A stretch of DNA of 64,000 nucleotides from Pseudomonas sp. PDM05 (GTDB taxonomy: Bacteria > Pseudomonadota > Gammaproteobacteria > Pseudomonadales > Pseudomonadaceae): contig NZ_JACVAC010000002.1 in assembly GCF_014851685.1 (NCBI RefSeq), positions 124,001-188,000 on the forward strand, written 5' to 3'. This document shows positions 27,287 to 35,370 of the stretch, one piece after another (within the stretch, counting starts at the first letter, position 1; every line of letters starts with the position of its first letter). The notes below the pieces were generated by a model. That model saw only the letters and a list, made by a program, of their open reading frames with translations. It was not told the DNA's origin and searched no databases. Made by a program: the position numbers and the translations under genes.

Positions 27287-28050
27287 AGACTCAAGTAATC
27301 CACCGCGTTAGCCACGAAATCAAACGCCGTCGCCTGCAGGTGCTGCGGGTGGTCGACATCACCCCGCGCATGCGCCGCATCACCCTGGGCGGGCCTGAGC
27401 TGGCAGGGTTTGTCAGCCTGGGCAGCGACGACCATATCAAGCTGTTGTTCCCACAGAACGCCGCCGAACAGGCCGCGCTGGAGAGCCCGAGTTTCAACAT
27501 CAAGGGCGACGGCCCGCAACCGGCCATGCGCGACTACACGCCGCGCCGTTTCGACCTGAGCCTGGGCGAGTTGGACATCGACTTCGTGCTGCACGGCGAC
27601 GGCCCCGCTTCGACCTGGGCCGATCAGGCGCAGGTCGGCCAATACCTGTACATCGGCGGGCCACGGGGCTCGATGATCGTGCCGGACATCTTCGACAGCT
27701 ATCTGCTGATCGGCGACGAAACCGCCCTGCCCGCGATTGCGCGACGCCTGGACGAATTGCCGGCCGGGCGCACGGTGCTGGCGGTGATTGAGATTGCCGA
27801 TGCGGCGGAAAAGCAGACGCTGAACAGCGCGGCCGATGTAGAGGTGATCTGGGTGATTCGTGGCCAGGATGACCTGGTGCAAACCGTGCGCAAGCTGACG
27901 CTGCCGAGTGGTTCGCTGTACAGCTTCGTGGCGACGGAAACCAAACTGTCGCGCCAGGTGCGGCGCGTGTTGTTGGATACGCACAAGGTCAACGAGGAAT
28001 TCCTCAAGGCCGTCGGCTACTGGCGTGCCGAAGGCAGCGAAGAAGACTAA
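27283..28050 (+). CDS. Siderophore-interacting FAD reductase (SIP family)
   Basis: The 255-residue protein starts at the ATG at 27283. The ferredoxin-reductase-like flavin domain contains the MRRITLGGPELAGF segment and the FAD-binding RDYTPRRFD near residue 85. The NAD(P)H half includes LLIGDETALPAIARRL, and the family-typical C-terminal GYWR follows. SIP proteins reduce ferric siderophore in the cytoplasm and release iron. The gene directly follows a degenerate PadR regulator. It converges on the Pr6Pr gene with a hairpin between. Confidence 0.9.
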   Translation: MKTQVIHRVSHEIKRRRLQVLRVVDITPRMRRITLGGPELAGFVSLGSDDHIKLLFPQNAAEQAALESPSFNIKGDGPQPAMRDYTPRRFDLSLGELDIDFVLHGDGPASTWADQAQVGQYLYIGGPRGSMIVPDIFDSYLLIGDETALPAIARRLDELPAGRTVLAVIEIADAAEKQTLNSAADVEVIWVIRGQDDLVQTVRKLTLPSGSLYSFVATETKLSRQVRRVLLDTHKVNEEFLKAVGYWRAEGSEED

Positions 28051-28060
28051 GACCGGACTC

Positions 28061-28091
28061 GGGCAAAGCTCCCACAGTTGGAGCTTTGCCC
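28061..28091. terminator. Hairpin between convergent genes
   Basis: A perfect 12-bp stem (GGGCAAAGCTCC / GGAGCTTTGCCC) encloses a 7-base loop between the SIP and Pr6Pr stop codons. No strong T-run follows on either strand, so it is a probable bidirectional, weak terminator. Confidence 0.6.
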
Positions 28092-28094
28092 GCT

Positions 28095-28721
28095 TCAGGT
28101 ACGGGGGGATTTCAGCAGCTTGTCCAGCCCGACCACCGCCAACGCAACCGCAACAAACCCCGCCAGTATCCCTCCGGCATTCACAAATACTTGTGGATAA
28201 CCGAGCGTGTCCACATCGATGAACGGGTACTGATACTGCCCAAGCAAATGCCCACGCAGCAGCACATAACCAAAGTAGATCAAGGGGTAAATCACCCATG
28301 CGCCGATGTGCTTGAGCCGCAACGAGCCCTTGGGCACACAGCGCCACCAATAGATGCAAAACAGCACCGGCATCACATCGTGCAGCAACTCGTCGGCAAC
28401 CCATTGAAAGCCTTCCGGCTGCCACAGGTACCGCAGCAGAAGGCTGTACGCCAGGCCCACCACGACGATGCTCACGGCGATGCCACTGCTGATCCCTGGC
28501 GCGAGGAAAAACCGCTTCGCCGCCGAATCGCGCCTGACCAGCGCATAGCTCAACACCACCACCGCCAAGGTGTTGGTCAGCACCGTGAAGAAACTGAAGA
28601 AGTTGATCAACCCGCCCAACAGGCTGGCGCCGCTGGACCAGCGCGAATAGAAGATCAGGTATTGCTGGATTGCCAGCCCCGCCCAGCCGGCCAGCGCCGC
28701 CGCGGCCACAAAGCGCTTCAC
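28095..28721 (-). CDS. Pr6Pr family membrane protein
   Basis: This 208-residue protein has six predicted membrane spans. The motif order is typical of the Pr6Pr (FAR-17a/AIG1-like) family: FFSFFTVLTNTLAV in the second span, a conserved LLHDVMP in the middle, and PLIYFGYVLLRG...YPFIDVDTLGYPQ before the last span. The start is GTG at 28721. It is 4 bp downstream of the VF530 gene on the same strand, so they are probably cotranscribed. The biological role of bacterial members is not established; eukaryotic relatives include hydrolases of fatty acid esters. Confidence 0.85.
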   Translation of the reverse strand: MKRFVAAAALAGWAGLAIQQYLIFYSRWSSGASLLGGLINFFSFFTVLTNTLAVVVLSYALVRRDSAAKRFFLAPGISSGIAVSIVVVGLAYSLLLRYLWQPEGFQWVADELLHDVMPVLFCIYWWRCVPKGSLRLKHIGAWVIYPLIYFGYVLLRGHLLGQYQYPFIDVDTLGYPQVFVNAGGILAGFVAVALAVVGLDKLLKSPRT

Positions 28722-28725
28722 CGGC

Positions 28726-28959
28726 TCAATCCAACGGGCGTTTGGTGCGCATCAGCTTGACGTACAACCCTTCGACTTTTTCCCGCGCCCATGGGGTCTT
28801 GCGCAGGAAGGTCAGGCTCGACTTGATGCTCGGATCACTCTTGAAGCAGCGAATATCAATGCGTTCGGCCAGGCCGGACCATTCGTAGTGTTCCACCAGG
28901 GTGGTGAGGACGTGTTGCAGGGTCACACCGTGGAGGGGGTCGTTGCTTGTCGCGGTCAT
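28726..28959 (-). CDS. VF530 family small DNA-binding-like protein (DUF2132)
   Basis: This 77-residue protein matches the VF530 family over its whole length: [28 protein letters not shown], then [30 protein letters not shown]. The ATG at 28959 gives the family length; the frame is open further upstream without a good ribosome site. Structural work on the family suggests nucleic acid binding, but no role is proven. It is divergent from the ZnuD-like receptor gene. Confidence 0.88.
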   Translation of the reverse strand: MTATSNDPLHGVTLQHVLTTLVEHYEWSGLAERIDIRCFKSDPSIKSSLTFLRKTPWAREKVEGLYVKLMRTKRPLD

Positions 28960-29052
28960 GCCAGGCCTATGAAAAAAGTGCTCACGAAGGTGCACACCTT
29001 AGCACTGCACCTGCCAGTTATAAAAAGTTCCCGTTCCCAGCGAAAAAGAGAT

Positions 29053-29065
29053 GTTATATTGTAAC
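29053..29065. promoter_or_regulatory. Zur-type zinc operator
   Basis: GTTATATTGTAAC lies 44 bases before the receptor ATG. It differs by one base from the gamma-proteobacterial Zur core GTTATA-N2-ATAAC type pattern, and GTTA/TAAC arms are exact. Zinc-loaded Zur would repress the receptor gene. Confidence 0.65.
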
Positions 29066-29108
29066 GATAGTTATCAAATCTTTTCGCCGTTTTGCCAAGG
29101 AATGTCCG

Positions 29109-31127
29109 ATGTCCCTCTCTTCTCTGTGGCGCTTGACCCCGCTTGCCGCCGCCCTGTTGATCTGCTCCCAAGCCCAGGCCCTTGAGCTGCAACCCCAAGT
29201 CATCACCGGCAACCCGCTGGGCAGCGAGCAACTCGCTTCGCCGACCACCGTGCTGGAAGGCGATGACCTGACCCTGCAACAAAAAGGCAGCCTCGGCGAA
29301 ACCCTCAACAAGCAGCCAGGCGTGTCGTCCTCATACTTCGGCCCAGGTGCCAGCCGGCCGATCATCCGTGGCCAGGACGGCGACCGTATCCGCATCCTGC
29401 GCAACGGCGTCGGCGCACTGGATGCGTCGTCGTTGTCCTACGACCACGCGGTGCCGCTGGACCCGATCAATGTCGACCGCATTGAAATCGTGCGCGGCCC
29501 GGCGGCCTTGCTGTACGGCGGCAGCGCCATCGGCGGCGTGGTGAATACCTTCGACAACCGCATTCCCACCGAAGCCATCGAAGGCATCCACGGTGCCGGT
29601 GAATTGCGCTACGGCGGCGCCGACACCACCCGCAGCAGCGCGGGCAAGCTGGAAGCCGGCAACGGCACGTTCGCCTTGCACCTGGATGCCAACGCACGGG
29701 AATTCAACGACCTCAAGATCCCGGGCCAGGCCCGCAGCCGCCATGCACCCGAGACCGACGATGGCCCCGGCAAAAACGGGCGCCTGGGCAACAGCGACGG
29801 GCGCCAGGACGGCGGCGCCGTAGGCGGTTCCTACACCTGGGACGACGGTTACGCCGGGCTGTCCTACAGCAATTACGACGCTAACTACGGCTCCCCCGCC
29901 GAGCAGGACGTGCGTATCCGCATGAAGCAGGATCACTACGCCTTCGCCTCCGAAATCCGTAACCTGCAAGGGCCGTTTACCTCGGTCAAAGTCGACGCGG
30001 GCTACACCGATTACGAACACCGCGAGATCGAAGGCGGCGAAACCGGCACGGTCTTCAAGAACAAGGGTTATGAAGCCCGCGTCGAAGCCCGTCACCAACC
30101 GATCGGCCCGTTCAACGGCGTGGTCGGTGCCCAAGTGACGCGCAACGAATTTTCGGCCCTGGGTGAAGAAGCCTTCGTACCGCAGACCGATACCAATGCC
30201 GGCGCGCTGTTTATCCTCGAAGAGATGCAGGCCACCGAACGCCTCAAGCTCAGCCTCGGCGGGCGCCTGGAACACACCAGCGTCGACCCGGACGCCAAGG
30301 GCAACGCCCGCTTTGCCGGCGCCGACAAATCCAATGATTTCACCGCCGGCAGCCTGTCCTCGGGCGCGGTCTATACCCTCACGCCGATCTGGTCGCTGGC
30401 CGCGACCCTGGGCTACACCGAGCGCGCCCCGACCTTCTACGAGCTGTACGCCAACGGCGCCCACGTCGCCACCGGCACCTACGAGTTGGGCGACGCCAAC
30501 CTGAAGAAAGAGAAAGCCGTATCCAGCGACCTGGCCCTGCGTTTTGACAATGGCACCCACAAGGGCAGCTTCGGCGTGTTCTACAGCCACTTCTCCAATT
30601 ACATCGGCTTATTGGGCAGTGGTCGTACGCTGAACGATGAAGGCGAAGAAGACGCGGATGGCATCCCCGAGTACAAATACTCCGGCGTACGCGCCCGTTT
30701 CGCAGGCTTTGAGGCCCAGGATCACTGGAAACTCGGCGAAGGCGCCTACGGCAAGTTCGCACTGGAGCTGTCGGGCGACTACACCCGCGCCACCAACCTC
30801 GACACCGGCGAAGCCTTGCCACGCATCGCCCCGCTGCGCTTGAACAGCGGCTTGCTGTGGGAACTGGAGCGTTGGCAAGCGCGCATCGACGTGGAACACG
30901 CCGCCGGCCAGGGCCGTGTGCCGGACAACGAAAGCGGCACCGATGGCTACACCACCCTGGGCGCGAGCGCGGGTTACCGCTTCAATGTCGGTGGCAGCGA
31001 GTGGCTGGCGTTTGTGAACGGTGAAAACCTCACCAACCAGACCGTGCGCTATGCCAGCTCGATCCTGCGGGACATCGCGCCGGCGCCGGGGCGCAGCGTG
31101 CAGTTCGGCGTTCGTACGACGTTCTAA
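29109..31127 (+). CDS. znuD: ZnuD-like TonB-dependent zinc receptor
   Basis: This 672-residue outer-membrane receptor has a signal peptide ending at about residue 24 (SQAQA). The plug domain contains SLGETLNKQPGVSSSYFGPGASRPIIRGQDGDRIRIL and the conserved IEIVRGPAALLYGGSAIGGVVN. The 22-strand barrel ends in Phe. A His/Asp-rich loop (RSRHAPETDDG, about 215) fits metal capture. The ATG at 29109 has AAGGAA 7 bases before it; the open frame upstream is not coding. Architecture and the Zur-type site upstream together indicate TonB-driven zinc uptake under zinc limitation. A heme role, proposed for some ZnuD proteins, cannot be excluded. Confidence 0.85.
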   Translation: MSLSSLWRLTPLAAALLICSQAQALELQPQVITGNPLGSEQLASPTTVLEGDDLTLQQKGSLGETLNKQPGVSSSYFGPGASRPIIRGQDGDRIRILRNGVGALDASSLSYDHAVPLDPINVDRIEIVRGPAALLYGGSAIGGVVNTFDNRIPTEAIEGIHGAGELRYGGADTTRSSAGKLEAGNGTFALHLDANAREFNDLKIPGQARSRHAPETDDGPGKNGRLGNSDGRQDGGAVGGSYTWDDGYAGLSYSNYDANYGSPAEQDVRIRMKQDHYAFASEIRNLQGPFTSVKVDAGYTDYEHREIEGGETGTVFKNKGYEARVEARHQPIGPFNGVVGAQVTRNEFSALGEEAFVPQTDTNAGALFILEEMQATERLKLSLGGRLEHTSVDPDAKGNARFAGADKSNDFTAGSLSSGAVYTLTPIWSLAATLGYTERAPTFYELYANGAHVATGTYELGDANLKKEKAVSSDLALRFDNGTHKGSFGVFYSHFSNYIGLLGSGRTLNDEGEEDADGIPEYKYSGVRARFAGFEAQDHWKLGEGAYGKFALELSGDYTRATNLDTGEALPRIAPLRLNSGLLWELERWQARIDVEHAAGQGRVPDNESGTDGYTTLGASAGYRFNVGGSEWLAFVNGENLTNQTVRYASSILRDIAPAPGRSVQFGVRTTF

Positions 31128-31145
31128 GCGACACCGTAGATCCCC

Positions 31146-31234
31146 TGTGGGAGCGGGCTTGCTCGCGAATGCGGTGGATCAGTCACAGCTGCATTGACTG
31201 ACACACCGCATTCGCGAGCAAGCCCGCTCCCACA
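31146..31234. repeat. Paired REP element, family A
   Basis: Inverted arms of about 30 bases, beginning TGTGGGAGCGGGCTTGCTCG and ending in its complement, flank a variable 29-base centre. The same unit recurs at 44779, 56637, 58771 and 60438. It lies after the receptor gene and can act as a transcript-end hairpin. Confidence 0.9.
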
Positions 31235-31396
31235 TTGGTTTTGCAGCGACGATTCGTCACTGTTACCAATTCAGAAATGATGCATATCGCGATTCGCCCT
31301 TTCTCTCCAAGACAACTCCCTTTATCCTTCCCGGCAACAACCTGAAACGTTTCATTTCCCCGGTCGACCCCATCTTGCCGAAGCCTCCTGCTCGTA

Positions 31397-31412
31397 AAGA
31401 CAGCGCTGTCTT
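31397..31412. promoter_or_regulatory. Perfect 16-bp palindrome upstream of gcd
   Basis: AAGACAGCGCTGTCTT is exactly self-complementary and lies about 155 bases before the gcd start. It is a candidate operator; no known regulator site was matched. Confidence 0.35.
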
Positions 31413-31446
31413 ACACCCCCCTGCGCCTGGGAATAAATCGCCCGCC

Positions 31447-31470
31447 TGTGGATAACCATGCTTATCCACA
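31447..31470. promoter_or_regulatory. Inverted pair of DnaA-box-like sequences
   Basis: TGTGGATAA and TTATCCACA, each an exact match to the consensus DnaA box on opposite strands, are separated by 6 bases. They lie about 95 bases upstream of gcd. They may bind DnaA or simply form a 9-bp stem hairpin. Confidence 0.5.
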
Positions 31471-31565
31471 GAAAAACCGACTATCGCTGAACCAAGCCCG
31501 CGCTGAATCGTCATCTACAGTGAAGCACGGGGTTACATAATTCCAACGTAACGGAGAAACACACT

Positions 31566-33980
31566 ATGAGCACTGATGGTGCTTCAAGTCCGAGCCGCTT
31601 GCTGCCCAAGCTGCTAGGCGTCTTGCTGCTGATCATGGGCCTGGCCTTGCTGGCCGGCGGCGTCAAGCTGAGCATGCTCGGCGGGTCGCTGTACTACTTG
31701 CTGGCCGGTATCGGCGTCGGCCTGACCGGCATCCTGCTGCTGGCCAACCGCCGCGCCGCGCTGGGCCTGTACGCACTGGTGCTGTTCGCCAGCACCGTAT
31801 GGGCCCTGTGGGAAGTCGGCCTGGACTGGTGGCAATTGGTGCCGCGCCTGGCACTGCTGTTTGCCTTGGGCATCGTCATGCTGCTGCCGTGGGTCCGTCG
31901 CCCGCTGCTGAACGGCCAACCGGCGCCACTGGGCACCGGCGCGCTGAGCGTGGCCGTGGTGCTGGCGGGTGCTACTGCCCTGGCCAGCCAATTCACCAAC
32001 CCGGGTGAACTGGTCAAAGGCCAGCTGGACCGCGACGCCGTGCCTGGCATGACCAACACCGCACCGCCCCAGCCCGATGGCGACTGGAATTCCTACGGCC
32101 GCTCGGCCTTTGGTGACCGTTACTCGCCGCTGGCGCAGATCACCCCGCAGAACGTCAGCAAGCTGGTCCCGGCGTGGACCTACCGCACCGGCGACCTGCC
32201 TGGCCCGAACGATCCAGGCGAGACCACCGCGGAAAACACCCCGCTGAAAGTCAACGGCATGCTCTACGTGTGCACCCCACACAGCCAAGTGATTGCCCTG
32301 GATCCGGACACCGGCAAGGAAATCTGGCGCTTCGATCCGAAGATCAGCAGCATGGGCGCCGAGAACTTCAAAGGCTGGGCCCACATGACCTGCCGTGGCG
32401 TGTCGTATCACGATGACGCCGTCTACGCCTCCGAACAGAGCCCGACCGGCAGCGCCAGCCCGGCCGCCGCGCCGAATGCCTGCCCGAAACGCATCTTCGT
32501 GCCGACCGCCGACACCCGTCTGATCGCGCTCAACGCCGACACCGGCAAGATGTGCGAAGACTTCGGTGACAAAGGCCAGGTCGACCTGCGCGCCAACATC
32601 GGTGGCTTCGCCCCCGGCGGTTACTACTCCACTTCGCCACCGGCCGTGACCAAAAACCTGGTGGTGATCGGCGGTCACGTCACCGACAACGTCTCCACCG
32701 ACGAACCCAGCGGCGTGATCCGTGCGTTCGACGTGCATACCGGCAAGCTGGTGTGGAACTGGGACAGCGGCAACCCGGACGACACCACCCCGTTGGCCGA
32801 AGGCAAGACCTACACCCGTAACTCGCCGAACATGTGGTCCATGTTCTCGGTGGATGAAAAACTCGGCCTGCTCTACCTGCCGATGGGCAACCAGATGCCC
32901 GACCAATACGGCGGCGACCGTACCGATGAATCGGAAAAATACAGCGCCGGCCTGACCGCCCTGGACATCGACAGCGGTCACGTGAAATGGCACTTCCAGT
33001 TCACGCACCATGACCTGTGGGACATGGACGTGGGCGGCCAACCTTCGCTCGTCGACATCAAGACCGCTGACGGCGTCAAGCAAGCGGTGATGGCGTCGAC
33101 CAAGCAAGGCAGCATCTACGTGCTGGACCGTGCGACCGGCCAACCTGTGGTGCCGATCAACGAAGTCCCTGTACCGCAAGGCGCAGTGGCCGGTGATCGC
33201 ACCTCGCCGACCCAACCCAAGTCCGACCTGAACTTCATGCCGCCGCCGTTGAAAGAGCGCGACATGTGGGGCGTGACCCCGTTCGACCAACTGCTGTGCC
33301 GGATTGATTTCAAATCCATGCGCTACGACGGTCCGTTCACTCCGCCATCGCTGCAGGGTTCGATCGTTTACCCAGGTAACTTCGGCGTGTTCGACTGGGG
33401 TGGCATTTCTGTCGACCCGGTACGCCAACTGGCCTTCGTCAACCCAAGCTACATGGCGTTCAAGTCCAAGCTGATCCCGGCCGCCGACATCGCCAAGCAA
33501 GGCCCGCGCGTCAGCGAAACCGAAGGCGTGCAGCCGAACAAAGGCGCGCCGTACGGCGTGATCCTCGAAGCGCTGCTGTCGCCACTGGGCCTGCCGTGCC
33601 AGGCGCCGGCCTGGGGTTATGTGGCTGCGGTCGACCTGACCACCCACAAAACCATCTGGATGCACAAGAACGGCACCGTGCGTGACAGCGCGCCGGTACC
33701 AATCCCGCTGACCATGGGCGTGCCAAGCCTGGGCGGGACGTTCACCACCGCCGGTGGCGTCGCGTTCCTCAGCGGCACCCTGGACCAGTACCTGCGTGCC
33801 TATGACGTGAAAAACGGCAAGCAACTGTGGGAAGGCCGCCTGCCAGCAGGCGCGCAAACCACTCCGATGACCTACACCGGCAAGGACGGCAAGCAGTACG
33901 TGCTGGTCGTGGCGGGCGGTCATGGTTCCCTGGGTACCAAGCAGGGTGACTATGTGATGGCGTTCAAACTGCCGGATTAA
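31566..33980 (+). CDS. gcd: Membrane-bound PQQ-dependent glucose dehydrogenase
   Basis: This 804-residue quinoprotein has five N-terminal membrane spans (about residues 12-140) and a periplasmic eight-bladed beta-propeller. The region after the membrane domain (DGDWNSYGRSAFGDRYSPLAQITPQNV) and the motifs GWAHMTCRGVSYHDD, DVHTGKLVWNWDSGNPDD and QFTHHDLWDMDVGGQPSL are those of Gcd. Length is close to the E. coli enzyme. It oxidises glucose to gluconolactone in the periplasm, feeds electrons to ubiquinone and produces gluconate, which also solubilises mineral phosphate. It is monocistronic with a strong terminator. PQQ genes are not in this window. Confidence 0.97.
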   Translation: MSTDGASSPSRLLPKLLGVLLLIMGLALLAGGVKLSMLGGSLYYLLAGIGVGLTGILLLANRRAALGLYALVLFASTVWALWEVGLDWWQLVPRLALLFALGIVMLLPWVRRPLLNGQPAPLGTGALSVAVVLAGATALASQFTNPGELVKGQLDRDAVPGMTNTAPPQPDGDWNSYGRSAFGDRYSPLAQITPQNVSKLVPAWTYRTGDLPGPNDPGETTAENTPLKVNGMLYVCTPHSQVIALDPDTGKEIWRFDPKISSMGAENFKGWAHMTCRGVSYHDDAVYASEQSPTGSASPAAAPNACPKRIFVPTADTRLIALNADTGKMCEDFGDKGQVDLRANIGGFAPGGYYSTSPPAVTKNLVVIGGHVTDNVSTDEPSGVIRAFDVHTGKLVWNWDSGNPDDTTPLAEGKTYTRNSPNMWSMFSVDEKLGLLYLPMGNQMPDQYGGDRTDESEKYSAGLTALDIDSGHVKWHFQFTHHDLWDMDVGGQPSLVDIKTADGVKQAVMASTKQGSIYVLDRATGQPVVPINEVPVPQGAVAGDRTSPTQPKSDLNFMPPPLKERDMWGVTPFDQLLCRIDFKSMRYDGPFTPPSLQGSIVYPGNFGVFDWGGISVDPVRQLAFVNPSYMAFKSKLIPAADIAKQGPRVSETEGVQPNKGAPYGVILEALLSPLGLPCQAPAWGYVAAVDLTTHKTIWMHKNGTVRDSAPVPIPLTMGVPSLGGTFTTAGGVAFLSGTLDQYLRAYDVKNGKQLWEGRLPAGAQTTPMTYTGKDGKQYVLVVAGGHGSLGTKQGDYVMAFKLPD

Positions 33981-33994
33981 GCTTTACCGGCAGT

Positions 33995-34033
33995 AAAAAA
34001 GGCGGCGACCTGTTGAGGGTCGCCGCCTTTTTT
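33995..34033 (+). terminator. Rho-independent terminator of gcd
   Basis: A perfect inverted repeat with a GC-rich core (GGCGGCGACC / GGTCGCCGCC) and 7-base loop is flanked by A6 and T6. It can end transcription in both directions, serving gcd and the convergent globin operon. Confidence 0.92.
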
Positions 34034-34082
34034 CATGTTCATTGACACAAAACCAACTGTGGGAACGGGCGTGTGTGCAAGC

Positions 34083-34502
34083 TCAGTGCTCGATCACTTC
34101 GCCGCGCATGGGCGCCAACCGCGCTATCAGGCGATTCTGCACCGGCACCGAAATCCCTTGCTTGTCCATCGCTGCGATCAAATCCTCGACCAACGCATTG
34201 AAGTCACTGCGGCTCACATTCTGCCCCTTGTGACTCTCCGCCATGCTGTCCCCGGTATACACGCACGGCCCGCCCGCCTCTGCGCAAAACTGCTCGATCA
34301 GCTTATTACGCAAACGCTGGATGTCGATCCGCCGGAAGCGCTCGACGATGCGCTCATCACGGGCGATGTTGAGCAGCATGCCCTCGACGATCCGCGTGAT
34401 GCCGGGCATGGCGCCAAGGTCACGGTACAGGCTGTCATCCTTCGGCGGTTGCTGGGCACAGGCGCCGAGCAGCAGGACCAGGCATAGCGGTAGCCAGCGC
34501 AT
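34083..34502 (-). CDS. Lipoprotein group I truncated hemoglobin
   Basis: This 139-residue protein has a lipoprotein signal with lipobox LLGAC (Cys15), then a compact 2-on-2 globin. The segment SLYRDLGAMPGITRIVEGMLLNI opens the fold, and the proximal heme ligand is His91 in SHKGQNVSRSDF. The residue after +1 Cys is Ala rather than Asp, so outer-membrane sorting is expected. Truncated globins bind O2 or NO, but a lipid-anchored form is uncommon. The ATG overlaps the DUF3034 stop by one base (TGATG), so it is the last gene of the cupredoxin/EAL/DUF3034 operon. Heme binding is inferred from the motif; the ligand and role are unknown. Confidence 0.85.
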   Translation of the reverse strand: MRWLPLCLVLLLGACAQQPPKDDSLYRDLGAMPGITRIVEGMLLNIARDERIVERFRRIDIQRLRNKLIEQFCAEAGGPCVYTGDSMAESHKGQNVSRSDFNALVEDLIAAMDKQGISVPVQNRLIARLAPMRGEVIEH

Positions 34503-35365
34503 CAAAAACTCCCTTGCACAGACAGATAAGTGCCGTTCTGGTTATCCAGCGTGGCGATTTCGCCGAGGCGTGCGTAGGCCAATACAAACGACACATGCTT
34601 GTTCGGGAAGTAGCCGACAAACACATCCGCCCAGTCGCTTTCACCGGCAAACGACAGGTTGTCAGGCTTTTCGCGGTATTCCACACCCACCGCCCAGCGC
34701 GGGTTGAACAGCAGCGCCACCGAGCCTTCCTTGAGCAGGCTGCGGCTGTCACGGCGGTCGCCGCCAAAACCGAGCAAGCCGGTTTCATTGGCGCGGCTGT
34801 AGCGCAGGCTGCCGTTGACCAGCACGTTGTAGCCAAAGGCTGCACCCATGAACAAACGGCTGGCGGCCAGGTAGCCTTCGACGTCGCTGTCGCGCTTGGC
34901 ACCGACCAGGTTGGGAATGTCGAAGTTAGTCTGGTGCTTGTATTCCAGGCCCAGGGACACCTGGGGCAGGTTGTCGTAGATCACATCGCCAAACAGCCGC
35001 ACCTTGAGGCCCAGTACGTCCTGGCCGAGGTGGTCTTCGGGCAGGTCCAGCTTGTGCACCAGGGTGCCCAGGTCGAAACGCTGGCGGGCGAAAGACAGCT
35101 CGACACGGTTGTCATAGGCCAGCGCCAGCCCGGCCACGTCGAGCCGGTAGTCCGGCAGGTTGACCGTGGTGGCGAACGCCGTGGCGCCCCACTCGTGCTG
35201 TTCGCCGTAACCGGCCAGCACCGCCCACGGCGTGATCCCGCCGCCCGCCGTGCCTTCAATGCTGCTGGCGCCGCCGGTGGCAATCAGGCGGCCGTTGTCG
35301 GCCAGCGCAGTTTGCAGGGTCAGGGCGCCGAGGCAGCCGATCAGAACGGAACAACGCACGCGCAT
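34502..35365 (-). CDS. DUF3034 family outer-membrane beta-barrel-like protein
   Basis: This 287-residue protein from the ATG at 35365 has a signal peptide (MRVRCSVLIGCLGALTLQTALA). Its sequence is rich in alternating aromatic strands, starting GRLIATGGASSIEGTAGGGITPWAVLAGYG and ending YLSVQGSF with a C-terminal Phe typical of BAM substrates. That matches the DUF3034 family, which has no assigned function. It starts 5 bp after the EAL gene stop and overlaps the globin start, so it is tightly coupled with both. An outer-membrane channel or sensor role is a guess. Confidence 0.85.
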   Translation of the reverse strand: MRVRCSVLIGCLGALTLQTALADNGRLIATGGASSIEGTAGGGITPWAVLAGYGEQHEWGATAFATTVNLPDYRLDVAGLALAYDNRVELSFARQRFDLGTLVHKLDLPEDHLGQDVLGLKVRLFGDVIYDNLPQVSLGLEYKHQTNFDIPNLVGAKRDSDVEGYLAASRLFMGAAFGYNVLVNGSLRYSRANETGLLGFGGDRRDSRSLLKEGSVALLFNPRWAVGVEYREKPDNLSFAGESDWADVFVGYFPNKHVSFVLAYARLGEIATLDNQNGTYLSVQGSF

Positions 35366-35370
35366 GTCAC

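Larger units (their letters stand above)
31235..31565. other. Intergenic region upstream of gcd with palindromes
   Basis: No gene is supported in this 331-bp stretch. It contains a perfect 16-bp palindrome (31397-31412), a pair of inverted DnaA-box-like 9-mers (31447-31470) and the gcd ribosome site (ACGGAG, about 31550). A minus-strand open frame at 31263-31514 has no homology signal that I recognise. Confidence 0.6.

Noticed and set aside
31263..31514. Minus-strand 83-codon frame upstream of gcd
   Set aside because: It crosses the DnaA-like boxes and palindrome, has no ribosome site that I can see and no recognised domain.
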